Assembly: GCA_049642465.1 (NCBI GenBank)
Contig: JBAROV010000229.1
Location: forward strand, 19,305 to 83,304
Direction: 5' to 3'
Source: CAWDPQ01 sp049642465
GTDB lineage: Bacteria > Acidobacteriota > Vicinamibacteria > Vicinamibacterales > 2-12-FULL-66-21
Length of the DNA: 64,000 nt
Shown here one piece after another: positions 33,909 to 44,785 of the stretch. Position 1 is the stretch's first letter. Every line of letters starts with the position of its first letter. Made by a program: the position numbers and the translations under genes. The notes beneath the pieces were generated by a model. It was not told where the DNA came from. It did not search any database and worked only from the letters and a program-made list of their open reading frames with translations.

Positions 33909-33989
33909 TGTGTCCTGCAACTGCCGCCTTTCGACGTGCTCAGGGCGGACCCTGAGGGAAGCGCCGAAGGGCCGGCACGCACAAGCGCC

Positions 33990-36965
33990 TTACCAGTTCA
34001 CTCGGACGCCGAAGCGGATGACGCGCGGCGCGATGATGCCGCTGATGTTGTTCGCGTTGCTCGCCCCCTGTAGACGTCGACGGGCCAAGACCGTATTCAC
34101 GTTCGTTGCATTGAAGACGTCCATGCTGGGCGTCAAGCTCATGGTTCCGAATGTGAAGAGCCGGTCGATACGAAGGTCCAACGTGTAAGAGTTCGGGTGG
34201 CGTACGTCGCCTAACTCGTCGAGCAGCACGTTGATGGTGCCGGCTCGATTTGCGCGACTGGGCGTCTGCACCGCTTGCGGGAACGGGTATCCCTGGCGGA
34301 GATTGTAGTTGCCTGCCACGTTGATGTTTACGACGGGCAGCCGGTACATCCCGCTGGCTTTGACGAGCCACTTCGCGTTGGTGAAGACGTTGTCGATACC
34401 GGAACCTCCAGACTCCGGCGCGAACTGTGCGCCATCCTGCTGCTCGATATTCGTCGGGTCCTCGTACGCGTTCGGCGACGCATAATGGTCGATAGCCGTG
34501 TTGAAGGCGTAGCTGAAGGAACCCATCCACCGATCCGAGTAGCGCTTCGTGAGCACGAATTCGAGCCCGTTGTAATCCCGGTAGCGGTCCGGCCGATTGG
34601 TCGTGATGTAGGGGGCCGGAATCGCCCTGGTGGGCTCGTAATATGTGACGCTTTCGCAGCGCGCATTGCTGACAGTGCACGTGGGTGTGTAGGTCCGCGC
34701 CACATAGTCAGCGCTGCCGAAATCCAGCGTGTCGTCCCACGCGAACCGATCGTATTTGCGCCAGATGTAGGCGCCCCCGACCGCGAGATTGCGCCTCAGT
34801 TCATGGTCGAATCCGAGGATAAACTCGCGCGTTCGGTCATTCTTGATGTTCGGATCGACGGATCCGGTCGTCGTGAGCGCAGACGGGTTATCCGGGTTGT
34901 AGTTGCCGCCGAACGAGAGGATTCTCGTGTAGTCCAACTCACTTGGCTGCACGACTGTGTCGCCGTTCGAGTCGCTCCAGGGGAATCGGATGTTCGCCGC
35001 GGTCACCGGATTCAATGCGCCCACGAGCTGCCCGGGCGATCGCTGGCCGTAGTAAATGGCGTACGACGACTTGGCGATCGTTCTCCCGGTCCCCGAGAAG
35101 TCGTAGGTCATTCCCAGACGCGGCGACCAGTCGTTCCAGGTGACACCACTGTCCGCACCATCGAACGAGATGGCTGGCAACCACTGCGGCGCAAATGGAT
35201 GCGCCGGCACAGCGCTGGGCAGGGCCTCGTTCCCCTGGCGATCCCAACGAACCCCCAGGTTCACTGTCAGACGCTGGATGGTCAGCGTGTCCTGGACGTG
35301 AAAGGCGTGAGTGACGAGCTGGTAATCGACGATCGAGTCTCGATAGAGGGTGGCTTCCGATGCGGCGCCCGTGCGATAGCGGGCCTCCGTGTTGCCGCCG
35401 ATGTGCGATTCCGAATGTTCCTTCGCGGTCCGATAGCGGTAGCCCGCCTTGAAGGCGTGATCCCCTCCGAGCCTGGCCGGAAGGAAGTAGTTCGTGTTCA
35501 CGTCGAGGCTTGCCGTCGGCCTGATGAACGGCCCCGATCGCTGGTACGATCGCGAATATATGCCTGTTGGGATATCCACGATCCGCTGAACGTCAGCCAG
35601 GTCATCTTCATGAAAATCGAGCACGAAGTTGTTTCCGAGATGCGACCACTGGACGTCCACTAGCCAACGATCGTTGATGATGTGCTGATCGCCGGCCTTC
35701 CATAACGGCGACGGTCCGACGTCCCACCCGAACGTGCCGAAGTCGCTCGAAACCGCCTTCTGTCTGAACGTCGTCTCAATGGGACGTGTATCAGACGCGT
35801 CGCGGGCGTTCTTGAACTTTTCAGCCCAGGTATTCTGAAACGAGAAGTTGTTGCCCTTGACGGGCGCCCAGTTGATTTTCCAGTTGTAGTTGTTGAGTTT
35901 TGTACCGTCGGTGCCGAGACAGGCTCGCTGATCCTTGGTCGGATAGGGGGCGAGCGGATCCGCCGCAAGGGCCGCCTTCATCGCCTGACACGCAGGTGTG
36001 GGCAGATAAAATCCAACGATTCCCGCCTTGATGTCCTGCTTTCCATAGCTGCCCCAGTACCAGAGCCTGCCTCGCTTGATGGGTCCGCCCACTTCGAATC
36101 CGTAATCCTTGATGTTCTGGATGGGGGCCCCGGAGCCCGAACGCTGAAGCTTCACTTCATCGGTGATGTTGTCGCTCTGGAGGCTGTCATCGGTCAGGTA
36201 GTAACGGCCGGACCCTTTGAAGCGATCCGTTCCCGAACGCGTGACGAAGTTGATGCCGACACCACCGGTTTGTTGAGCCGCGTCGGCGCCTCCAGTAGTA
36301 ACTTGCATTTCCTGCAACATGTCGAAGTCGTAGTAAATCGGGGAAGCGCCGGTCGCCGACATGTCGGTGATGTCGACACCGTCGATCGCCCACTTATTGT
36401 TGCCGCTCCCGCTGCCTCGCGAAACGTATCCAGACTGCTGACCCGACTGCGTGCCGCCGACATTCACGCGGTCCATCGCAATGCCAGGCGTCCGTTCGAG
36501 CATGACCCACGGATCGCGCGCCGAGGGGATGTTCTGCAGCGTCTCGAGATCGAATGTCGTTTTCGCGCCACTGTTCTTGGTGTCGACGACCGGACTTTCG
36601 CCCGTGACTGTGACGGTCTCCTGCACAGTCGAGATCTCGAGCGACTGGTCGACCTGCGCGGTGAAGCCCAGCGTCAGCCTGATACTCTCGCGGACGACTG
36701 TCTTGAAGCCGGGTAGCTCGAATTTCAGGGAGTAGGTGCCGATCGGCAGCCGTGGAAAACTGTACGTGCCAGCTTCACTGGTCGTGGCCGATTGCGGCTG
36801 GATCAAGGTGGTGCCGGTCAGCGTGACGGTTGCACCCGGCAAGATCGCCCCGGTGTTGTCGGTGACTTTCCCCGTGATGTCGCCCGTCTGGACCTGCCCG
36901 AGCACAGGAGACGCGCCGGCGACGAGCACCAGGGCCGCCAGAACGGCGGTCAAACGCATCCTCAT
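33990..36965 (-). CDS. Oar-like TonB-dependent receptor with carboxypeptidase-regulatory N-terminus
   Basis: 991 residues. Signal peptide ending in SPVLGQ, then a carboxypeptidase-regulatory-like domain (DITGKVTDNTGAILPGATVTLTG, residues about 29-110), a TonB plug (TVTGESPVVDTKNSGAKTTFD; PGIAMDRVN) and a long beta barrel ending RFGVRVNW. GGAGGG lies 6 nt before the ATG. It likely imports or secretes a large ligand such as glycan, peptide or protease, as in the Oar family of Myxococcus. The ligand is unknown. Confidence 0.92.
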   Translation of the reverse strand: MRMRLTAVLAALVLVAGASPVLGQVQTGDITGKVTDNTGAILPGATVTLTGTTLIQPQSATTSEAGTYSFPRLPIGTYSLKFELPGFKTVVRESIRLTLGFTAQVDQSLEISTVQETVTVTGESPVVDTKNSGAKTTFDLETLQNIPSARDPWVMLERTPGIAMDRVNVGGTQSGQQSGYVSRGSGSGNNKWAIDGVDITDMSATGASPIYYDFDMLQEMQVTTGGADAAQQTGGVGINFVTRSGTDRFKGSGRYYLTDDSLQSDNITDEVKLQRSGSGAPIQNIKDYGFEVGGPIKRGRLWYWGSYGKQDIKAGIVGFYLPTPACQAMKAALAADPLAPYPTKDQRACLGTDGTKLNNYNWKINWAPVKGNNFSFQNTWAEKFKNARDASDTRPIETTFRQKAVSSDFGTFGWDVGPSPLWKAGDQHIINDRWLVDVQWSHLGNNFVLDFHEDDLADVQRIVDIPTGIYSRSYQRSGPFIRPTASLDVNTNYFLPARLGGDHAFKAGYRYRTAKEHSESHIGGNTEARYRTGAASEATLYRDSIVDYQLVTHAFHVQDTLTIQRLTVNLGVRWDRQGNEALPSAVPAHPFAPQWLPAISFDGADSGVTWNDWSPRLGMTYDFSGTGRTIAKSSYAIYYGQRSPGQLVGALNPVTAANIRFPWSDSNGDTVVQPSELDYTRILSFGGNYNPDNPSALTTTGSVDPNIKNDRTREFILGFDHELRRNLAVGGAYIWRKYDRFAWDDTLDFGSADYVARTYTPTCTVSNARCESVTYYEPTRAIPAPYITTNRPDRYRDYNGLEFVLTKRYSDRWMGSFSYAFNTAIDHYASPNAYEDPTNIEQQDGAQFAPESGGSGIDNVFTNAKWLVKASGMYRLPVVNINVAGNYNLRQGYPFPQAVQTPSRANRAGTINVLLDELGDVRHPNSYTLDLRIDRLFTFGTMSLTPSMDVFNATNVNTVLARRRLQGASNANNISGIIAPRVIRFGVRVNW

Positions 36966-37399
36966 CTCACACCCTCCGTCGGAATTGAAAGCCTTACAAA
37001 GTTGCCGGACGAAACTTGCGCCGGCAGGCAGCAGATTATGTGCCAGACAGTGGGATGAATGGTAGAGGCATCAGACGCGAAATGTGGGGCGAATGGCGGC
37101 TTTTCTTTGGGGTTTGAAAGGGGGACGAGAATTGGCAGTCGAATAGGGCAGCCGATACGGCCACCCTATTCAACCCATTGGATTCAGTGATCCGAAAATG
37201 CCCACCACTGGGACGGTTCAACAACCAAATGGTGCGGATGACCGGGCGACCAGCCACCCGACCTCCCCGCATTCGCGCCAAGGCTCCGGCGGGCGGACCT
37301 CCGACTTCCCCGCCTTCGCCAAGGCTCCGGCGGGCCTCGCCGTAGCTGTGCGCGCGACAGCGAAGGCGGGCCGACCTCCCGACCTCCCGACCTCCCGAC
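36966..37399. repeat. Intergenic repeat-rich region between the two receptors
   Basis: 434 nt without a gene. Contents: the near-identical pair 37273-37293 and 37316-37334 (CGCCAAGGCTCCGGCGGG), an 11-bp inverted repeat CCCGCCTTCGC (37309-37319) with GCGAAGGCGGG (37360-37370), and a GACCTCCC tandem (three copies, 37372-37395) running up to the second receptor's stop. The first 300 nt hold the first receptor's leader and nothing else I can identify. Confidence 0.75.
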
Positions 37400-40309
37400 T
37401 TAGAACCCGACGCGCACGCCGAAGCGAAGAATCCGGGGACTCAGGTTCTGCGCGATACGGCCAAACGTCGGCGAATCAACGTTGCGATTGCGCACCAGCA
37501 CCGTATTGGCATTGAACACATTGAACAGGTCCGCGATGACCTGCGTCGATGCTCTGCCAAACCGGAAGGTGCGCGCGACGCGCAAATCGAGGTTCCAGAG
37601 ATCGTCGTACCGCATGGAATCGAGATCTGGCGACACAAGGACACGCCGTGACGAGTCTCGCCCCAGCGTCACTTCCTTGTAAACGGGATAGGGGTAACCC
37701 TGCCTCCCGAACAGGCTCGCGCCGAATTCGATTTCTTTTGGCAGCACGTACAGCGCGTTCGCACTGAGCTGCCACTTGCCGTGAATGAACATATCGCCCA
37801 CACCACTCGCTGAGCTGCGCACGGTGAACGGCCCTCCATTGTCGAGCGGCTCGGTGTCGAGCGGCGTGGGGTTGCCAAGGTTGTCGCGCGGCGGACTCGT
37901 GCTGTAGTGCTCAGTCGCATTGTTCCACGCCGCGCCGACGCGCGCCATCCAGCGATCGGACATCCGCTTCACGAGAGACATTTCGATCCCGTGATACCGG
38001 CTGGAGTAGCCTTCGTAGTTCGTGAGGATGCGCCCGTTGCCGTTTGCGGTGATCTTTGCGGAGTCTGGCGTCCACGTCTGGATGCTGAACTGCTCACCGT
38101 TGGGTAACGCCCCCGTCAACACGGTCGCTGCGGTGTAATCCCCGGCCGTCAGGCCAACCCAGGGCGTAAAAGTCCCGGTGCCGGCGTAATTGTGAGTGCG
38201 CGTGAAGCTGTAGTTCACCTGCACCGCGAGGTTGCGCATCAATTCGCGATCGATCCCGATGACGGCGGATTGCGTGACTGGCGCTTTGAGATTGGGATCG
38301 ATGACGTTCGCGGAAGTCACCGCGGTGGGAGCCGCGGGATTGAAGCCACCACCCTGCGTGACGAAATGCGTGAAGTCCACTTCGTTCCCCTGCACAAAGT
38401 GATCGGCATTGAGATCGTTCCACCAGTACTCCACGAACCCCACGTTGCCACTCGGGTTGCTGTAGCCGACGATCCCGGTGTCGAGCTGCCCGGCGTAGCG
38501 GCTGTAGCTCGCGCGGAGGATCGTGCGGCGCGACTCGTCGAGCGCGAACGTGAGCCCGGCTCTCGGTGAAACGGTGTTCCACGTAAACGGCGCCTTGTAC
38601 CCGCTGAAGCTGATCCCCGGAACAACATCCGGGAACTCAGCGTTCGACCTCGTGTCGCTCGGGAGCGCCTGACCCCCCTGACGGTCGTATCGCACCCCCA
38701 GGTCCAATGTGATGCGGCCTTTGGCGATCGTGTCGCCGAGGTAAAAGTCGAGGTATTCGGTGCGATTCGTCCCCGCACCCTCTCGGTAGATGCGGGCGAG
38801 GCTGCCGCCCTGGGGGTTCGTGTTGTTCTGAAGTCCGAGAATCATGTTGCCCGGCCACAGCGTGCCGGTGAACGCATCGGTTCGCCGCAAGCCGAATCCG
38901 AACTTGAAGTCGTGCGACGCACCGAGCGCGTTGCGGAAGTAGTTGCCGTCGATGTTCGCGATGTGCTGCGGTCTGATGTTCAGACTTTGCCGCGTGCTGC
39001 CAAACGATTGCCCGAGCACCTGGCTCTGCCCCGCCTGAATGTCCATTCCGCCCATCGGATCGAGACCAAAACCGGTGTTGTAGTACGCGTACTTGCCCGA
39101 GACGAACAGGTTGGAATTGAAGACGTGGTTGTCTTCAATCTTGGTGAGCCCGTGCGGCCGGCCGTCAACATAGCTTCCGCCCTGGAACCACGTGGCGCTC
39201 TCCGCGTCGCGGACGATGCCGCCATCGCCGGGCGACCGGCCAGTCTTTTCCTTGGCGTGCAGGTACCACAACACCGAGACCATGTCCTTGGACGAGGCCT
39301 GCCAGTTCCCCTTCGCATTGATGTTCTTCAGAATGGTCTTGTCGATGAAGTTACCCGACGAACGGACCAGGCGGATGTCCTGGTTGGACCAGGAGCCGTA
39401 GAACCACGCGCGGTCTCGCACGATCGGTCCTCCGAGCTCAAAGCCGTAGTCCGATATCTGCTGGTTGTGATCGGCGGATTTCGGGGTCACGCTGATTGCC
39501 GCCAGTTCTTCCGGTACGTTGGCGCTCTCGAGCTTGTCGTTCGTGAAAAACCCGCGCACGCCGCCGTGGTACGCGTTCGTGCCGCGCTTGACGACGAAGT
39601 TCAAGCCCACTCCGCCGGTCGGCTGTTTGATGTCCTGCCCGGCCGTCGAGATCTGGATCTCTTCGAAGTTGTCGTAGTTGAAGTAGGCCGGCGACGCGCC
39701 AATCGCCGCCATGTCGGTGATCACCACGCCATCGAGCGTCCACACGGCGTCGGCGGGCCGCGTGCCCTTGGACTGGAAGTTTGACTGCTGGCCCGTTTCG
39801 TTGCCCGCGATGTTGACGCGGTCCACCAGCACGCCAGGCACCGTCCGCAACAGCGCCCACGGATCGCGCGACGTCGGAATCTTGTCGAGCTCTGCCTGCG
39901 TGAAGTTCGTCGACGTCCCCATCGCCTTCGAATCGACGATCGGCGACTCACCGCTCACCGTGATCGTTTCCTGCACGGTCGCCACTTTCATGGTGAACGT
40001 CAGATCCAGATTCGAGCCGACTCGGACCTCGAGATCTTCTCGGACGACCTTGCTGAATCCGGGGAGCTCAGCCGAAACGGTGTAGTCCCCAGGAGGAAGG
40101 TTGAGGAACCGGAATCGTCCGTCGGATTCCGTGGTGAACGTTGCGGTGCGTTCGGTACCGGACAGTGTGACGACCGCGCCGGGTAGCACGCCCCCCTGTT
40201 CATCTTTGATCGTTCCCGCGATGATGCCGCTCGAGACTTGCGCACGTGCAGGCAGCGCAAGCGCGACGAGCAGTACGAGCCAGGAGCACGTCCGGAGATG
40301 TCGTGGCAT
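37400..40309 (-). CDS. Oar-like TonB-dependent receptor, second copy
   Basis: 969 residues with the same layout as the first: signal peptide (LVLLVALALPARAQ), carboxypeptidase-regulatory domain (IIAGTIKDEQGGVLPGAVVTLSG), plug with TVSGESPIVDSKAMGTSTNF and PGVLVDRVN, and a barrel ending RFGVRVGF. ATG 40309 has GGAG upstream. The two receptors share many short blocks, so they are tandem paralogues, but their repeat spacer suggests separate transcription. Confidence 0.92.
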   Translation of the reverse strand: MPRHLRTCSWLVLLVALALPARAQVSSGIIAGTIKDEQGGVLPGAVVTLSGTERTATFTTESDGRFRFLNLPPGDYTVSAELPGFSKVVREDLEVRVGSNLDLTFTMKVATVQETITVSGESPIVDSKAMGTSTNFTQAELDKIPTSRDPWALLRTVPGVLVDRVNIAGNETGQQSNFQSKGTRPADAVWTLDGVVITDMAAIGASPAYFNYDNFEEIQISTAGQDIKQPTGGVGLNFVVKRGTNAYHGGVRGFFTNDKLESANVPEELAAISVTPKSADHNQQISDYGFELGGPIVRDRAWFYGSWSNQDIRLVRSSGNFIDKTILKNINAKGNWQASSKDMVSVLWYLHAKEKTGRSPGDGGIVRDAESATWFQGGSYVDGRPHGLTKIEDNHVFNSNLFVSGKYAYYNTGFGLDPMGGMDIQAGQSQVLGQSFGSTRQSLNIRPQHIANIDGNYFRNALGASHDFKFGFGLRRTDAFTGTLWPGNMILGLQNNTNPQGGSLARIYREGAGTNRTEYLDFYLGDTIAKGRITLDLGVRYDRQGGQALPSDTRSNAEFPDVVPGISFSGYKAPFTWNTVSPRAGLTFALDESRRTILRASYSRYAGQLDTGIVGYSNPSGNVGFVEYWWNDLNADHFVQGNEVDFTHFVTQGGGFNPAAPTAVTSANVIDPNLKAPVTQSAVIGIDRELMRNLAVQVNYSFTRTHNYAGTGTFTPWVGLTAGDYTAATVLTGALPNGEQFSIQTWTPDSAKITANGNGRILTNYEGYSSRYHGIEMSLVKRMSDRWMARVGAAWNNATEHYSTSPPRDNLGNPTPLDTEPLDNGGPFTVRSSASGVGDMFIHGKWQLSANALYVLPKEIEFGASLFGRQGYPYPVYKEVTLGRDSSRRVLVSPDLDSMRYDDLWNLDLRVARTFRFGRASTQVIADLFNVFNANTVLVRNRNVDSPTFGRIAQNLSPRILRFGVRVGF

Positions 40310-40638
40310 TGAGGTTCTCCTCGTTCGCAGGCCCCGGACAGCGGAGCCTCGGCAAAACTCGCGTCCGCCTTCGCTCGCGTTGCGAGCTTCGGCACGACGA
40401 GAGCCAACCGACATGAGCAGCCAATATGCCAATGGCCTCTGTGACGAACGTCGTGACGTCTCGTCACATCACTCGACACGAACGGTACATTTCGAGCGCG
40501 ATCGACTGTCCGAACGGACAGAAAGCGGTCAAAACACGATCGTCAGTCGGATCGCGGGGACGAATGGCACGTGGGGTCGTTCAAGTAGTTGGATGGGAAA
40601 TCAAACGGTCGTGTCACCGTTCGTCACCGGAGGCCATC
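40310..40638. promoter_or_regulatory. Intergenic region with two interrupted palindromes
   Basis: 329 nt without a gene, upstream of the second receptor and downstream of sirB1. TGTGACGA (40440-40447) and TCGTCACA (40461-40468) are exact inverted arms with a 13-nt spacer. CTGTCCGAACGGACAG (40506-40521) has 7-bp arms and a 2-nt centre. Both look like regulator sites in the receptor promoter region. GTCACCG is also directly repeated near 40614-40630. Confidence 0.5.
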
Positions 40639-41577
40639 TCAGTTGAATCCAGCGACTCGCTTCCGAAGATTCTTCACGTGCTCCCACAGTTCGCTGTTCG
40701 GGTTTTCCTCGCCGGCTTCGTCGGCCGCCGGAGGGTCGGCTACTTGCCGGTCGTCGGTCGCGGGTTCAGGACGCGGAGACAGCCGGAGGTATTCCTCGAG
40801 ATCGCGAAGAGCCGCGGCAAAGTCCTGCAAGTGGTAGGCAAGCAGGCCACGGTCGCGCAGCTCCGAAATTGCCGACGGATCAACGGTCAGCAGCAGGTGA
40901 GAGATAAATCGTGCCTGAGGGAACGAACGCATGCGAACGTAAAGCCTCTTGAGGTTCACCAGCATGCGCACGATGATCTGATGCTTCGTCGCCGGTTCGA
41001 GCAGGGCGTGGTCGAATGCGGCTTCGTCACCGACATGCTGCCGCAGAAGTTCGCGACAATCCACTTCCGAGAGGAGAGCGCCGCCGTGGAACGGATCGAT
41101 GATGACGAAATCGGAGCCCTCCTGGTGCGACGCATTGTCTGATGCGCGCAGGAGGAAGTGACCGGGGAAGTTCACACCCGCGACGCGCAGGCCCGCCCGT
41201 CGTGCGACTTCGAGATAGACGACGGCAAGGGTGATCGGGATGCCAGTGCGGCGCTCGAGCACTTCGTTGAGAAAGCTGTTGCGCGGATCGTCGTAGCGAT
41301 CGCGGTTACCGACGAAGCCCTGCTCGTCGTAGAGGTACTCGTTCAGGATCTTGATGGCACCGAGACGGTCGCCGCCGCCACGCGCGATCCGTTCGGACGC
41401 TTCTTGACCCATCCGCGCCAGTTGCTCGAGGTAGGTGCCAATGTCGAGCGAGGGATACTCGACCCGGGCAAGCGTGAGCGCTGCCGTGGCAAGCTCCTCG
41501 CCGCCGGCATTCATCGCCGACTGCAGGTCCGCCGCGACCTGGGCCGTCCTCGACTGCAGGTGCAGGGCGTAGGTCAC
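40639..41577 (-). CDS. SirB1/transglutaminase-like protein with C-terminal TPR-like part
   Basis: 312 residues matching the SirB1 family (transglutaminase-like core): LNEVLERRTGIPITLAVVYLEVARRAGLRVAGVNFPGHFLLR, then IIDPFHGG. The C-terminal third contains paired helices (FISHLLLTVDPSAISELRDRGLLAY, with the DLEEYLRLSP repeat). Function in bacteria is not settled. The GTG start is 9 nt after the HAD gene, at the end of the beta-oxidation operon. Confidence 0.88.
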   Translation of the reverse strand: MTYALHLQSRTAQVAADLQSAMNAGGEELATAALTLARVEYPSLDIGTYLEQLARMGQEASERIARGGGDRLGAIKILNEYLYDEQGFVGNRDRYDDPRNSFLNEVLERRTGIPITLAVVYLEVARRAGLRVAGVNFPGHFLLRASDNASHQEGSDFVIIDPFHGGALLSEVDCRELLRQHVGDEAAFDHALLEPATKHQIIVRMLVNLKRLYVRMRSFPQARFISHLLLTVDPSAISELRDRGLLAYHLQDFAAALRDLEEYLRLSPRPEPATDDRQVADPPAADEAGEENPNSELWEHVKNLRKRVAGFN

Positions 41578-41586
41578 AGTGGGATT

Positions 41587-42240
41587 CTACAACGTGCGAA
41601 TCAGCTCGGGCGTCAACTGTTCGAGTGAATGGACGACCAGATCGGCCGAGGACAGTTCTGAGGCGGAGTAGGTGTGGGTGATGCCAATGCAGCGCATGCC
41701 CGCCGCGGACGCCGACTCGATTCCCCATCGTGAATCTTCAATCGCGACGCAGGATTCCGCGGGCAGCCGATGGATCGCGGCTGCCCTGAGGTACGGGTCC
41801 GGCGCCGGCTTGCCGGTCGGGGTCTCCCCCGAGGCCACGATAAAGCTGAAATGACGCTCGAGAGCCTCGGCTCGAAGGATGGCCTCGATTTCGTGGCGAA
41901 GCGCCCCCGACGCAATGCCAAGGGGGTAGTGAGGAGCGAGGCGCTCGATGCAGGCTGCCGCTCCCGCGTAGAGAACCCCACCCGCAGCAACGAGCGACTG
42001 GTACACGACCGATTTCGAGGCAATGAGCGACGCAATTTGCGCGTCGCTCAACTCGATACCCATGTTCTCGCCAATCGCCTTGAACGTGCCTACATCGTCG
42101 TAGCCGAGGTAGCGCTCGTAGTATTCGGCACGGCCGATCGTGATGCCAAGTGGCGCTACGACGTCCTGGAGCGCGCGAAGGTGCAGCGGCTCGGAATCGG
42201 CAATCACGCCGTCGAAATCAAAGACGATTCCCCGGATCAC
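41587..42240 (-). CDS. HAD-superfamily phosphatase (beta-phosphoglucomutase-like)
   Basis: 217 residues. Motif I IVFDFDGVIADSEPLH, motif II GIASGALRHEI, Lys in GETPTGKPAPDPYL, motif IV IEDSRWGIESASAAGM. Small-molecule phosphatase or phosphomutase in the cytosol. GTG 42240 overlaps the DUF1684 stop as GTGA; an ATG 69 nt upstream in frame would sit inside the preceding gene. Confidence 0.92.
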   Translation of the reverse strand: MIRGIVFDFDGVIADSEPLHLRALQDVVAPLGITIGRAEYYERYLGYDDVGTFKAIGENMGIELSDAQIASLIASKSVVYQSLVAAGGVLYAGAAACIERLAPHYPLGIASGALRHEIEAILRAEALERHFSFIVASGETPTGKPAPDPYLRAAAIHRLPAESCVAIEDSRWGIESASAAGMRCIGITHTYSASELSSADLVVHSLEQLTPELIRTL

Positions 42241-42823
42241 TGACCTGCCAGGCGCTCTCCCGCGCTGATCGCGACGTTCAGATGGTTCTCGCGCGGTGGG
42301 ATGGGACATTCATAGGTCGGATTGAACAGGCAGAATGGATGGTAGGCGCGGTTGAAATCGAGATCGTAGAGACCGGTTGCTGTTCTGTCGAGGTCGAGAT
42401 AACGGCCGGCCCGGTAGGTTTCCTTGCCGTTCGTGGTGTCGCCGAACGGAACGAACAGCCGCTGCAAGGTGGTGTCAGAAGCCTCGGTGAACGCCGTCAA
42501 GGTCAATGGTCGGCCGCGCACCGTAAAGGCCAGGCTGCCGATTCGGCGCATCGCGCGACGGGTGCCCGTAGATGTGGACATTTCCATGACGTCTTCACCG
42601 CGAACGACGGTGAGTGCCGCAGGCACACGAAAGCTCTCGTCGATGGGAAAGTAGTCGAGTGGCGGAAATGTCCGGCGACGTTCAGGCGGAACCGGAGATT
42701 CGCCGGACCGCATGAACTGGTCCTTCATGTTCCGCCACGCGACGATCTCTTCAGTGTAAGGGCGTTCGGCCGGCGAGCAGGCCGCTACGCCGGCGCAGAA
42801 GCCCAGAACGACCAGACACCCTT

Positions 42824-42827
<4 letters not shown>
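42237..42827 (-). CDS. DUF1684 lipoprotein
   Basis: 196 residues. Lipobox VAAC at residues 14-17. DUF1684 hallmarks: PFGDTTNGKETYRAGRYLDL, then DFNRAYHPFCLFNPTYECPIPPREN, with conserved Cys residues. Biochemical role unknown. It overlaps the acyl-CoA dehydrogenase stop by 4 nt, so it is translated with the fatty-acid genes. Confidence 0.93.
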
Positions 42828-44596
<1,769 letters not shown>

Positions 44597-44624
44597 TCCA
44601 CTGCTCCTGATGAGCCGATCGTTT

Positions 44625-44675
44625 CTATAGACGCTCAAAAACTCCCGCTGCCCCCATGCCGCCACCGACGCACAT
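44625..44675 (-). pseudogene. Remnant of a thiolase 3' end
   Basis: Seventeen codons that read MCVGGGMGAAGVFERL then stop, matching the last residues of the neighbouring thiolase (MCVGGGMGAAGIFERV) with two conservative changes. Upstream the frame is closed at once. It is either the stub of a deleted second thiolase or a local duplication of the thiolase end. Confidence 0.75.
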
Positions 44676-44785
44676 CTGTCAGGGCTCGTGGGGCCCCACC
44701 CCCACTCGCTCTCGCTCGGCGGCTCCGCGCCTCGTCGGGCCGCAGGCGCTGTCGCGTTCCTGCAACGTGACGATGTGCGTCGTTG
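44676..44785. repeat. Spacer between thiolase end and its duplicate
   Basis: 110 GC-rich bases between the remnant and the thiolase stop. An inverted copy of the thiolase end sequence ACGCACATCGTCACG (present at 44833-44847) lies near 44764-44778. No gene seen. Confidence 0.5.

Noticed and set aside
34275..35663. Plus-strand open frame of 462 codons inside the first receptor
   Set aside because: Antisense to a complete TonB receptor; no start signal or family match.
40440..40468. TGTGA...TCACA as a CRP site
   Set aside because: The spacing is 19 nt where CRP needs 6.
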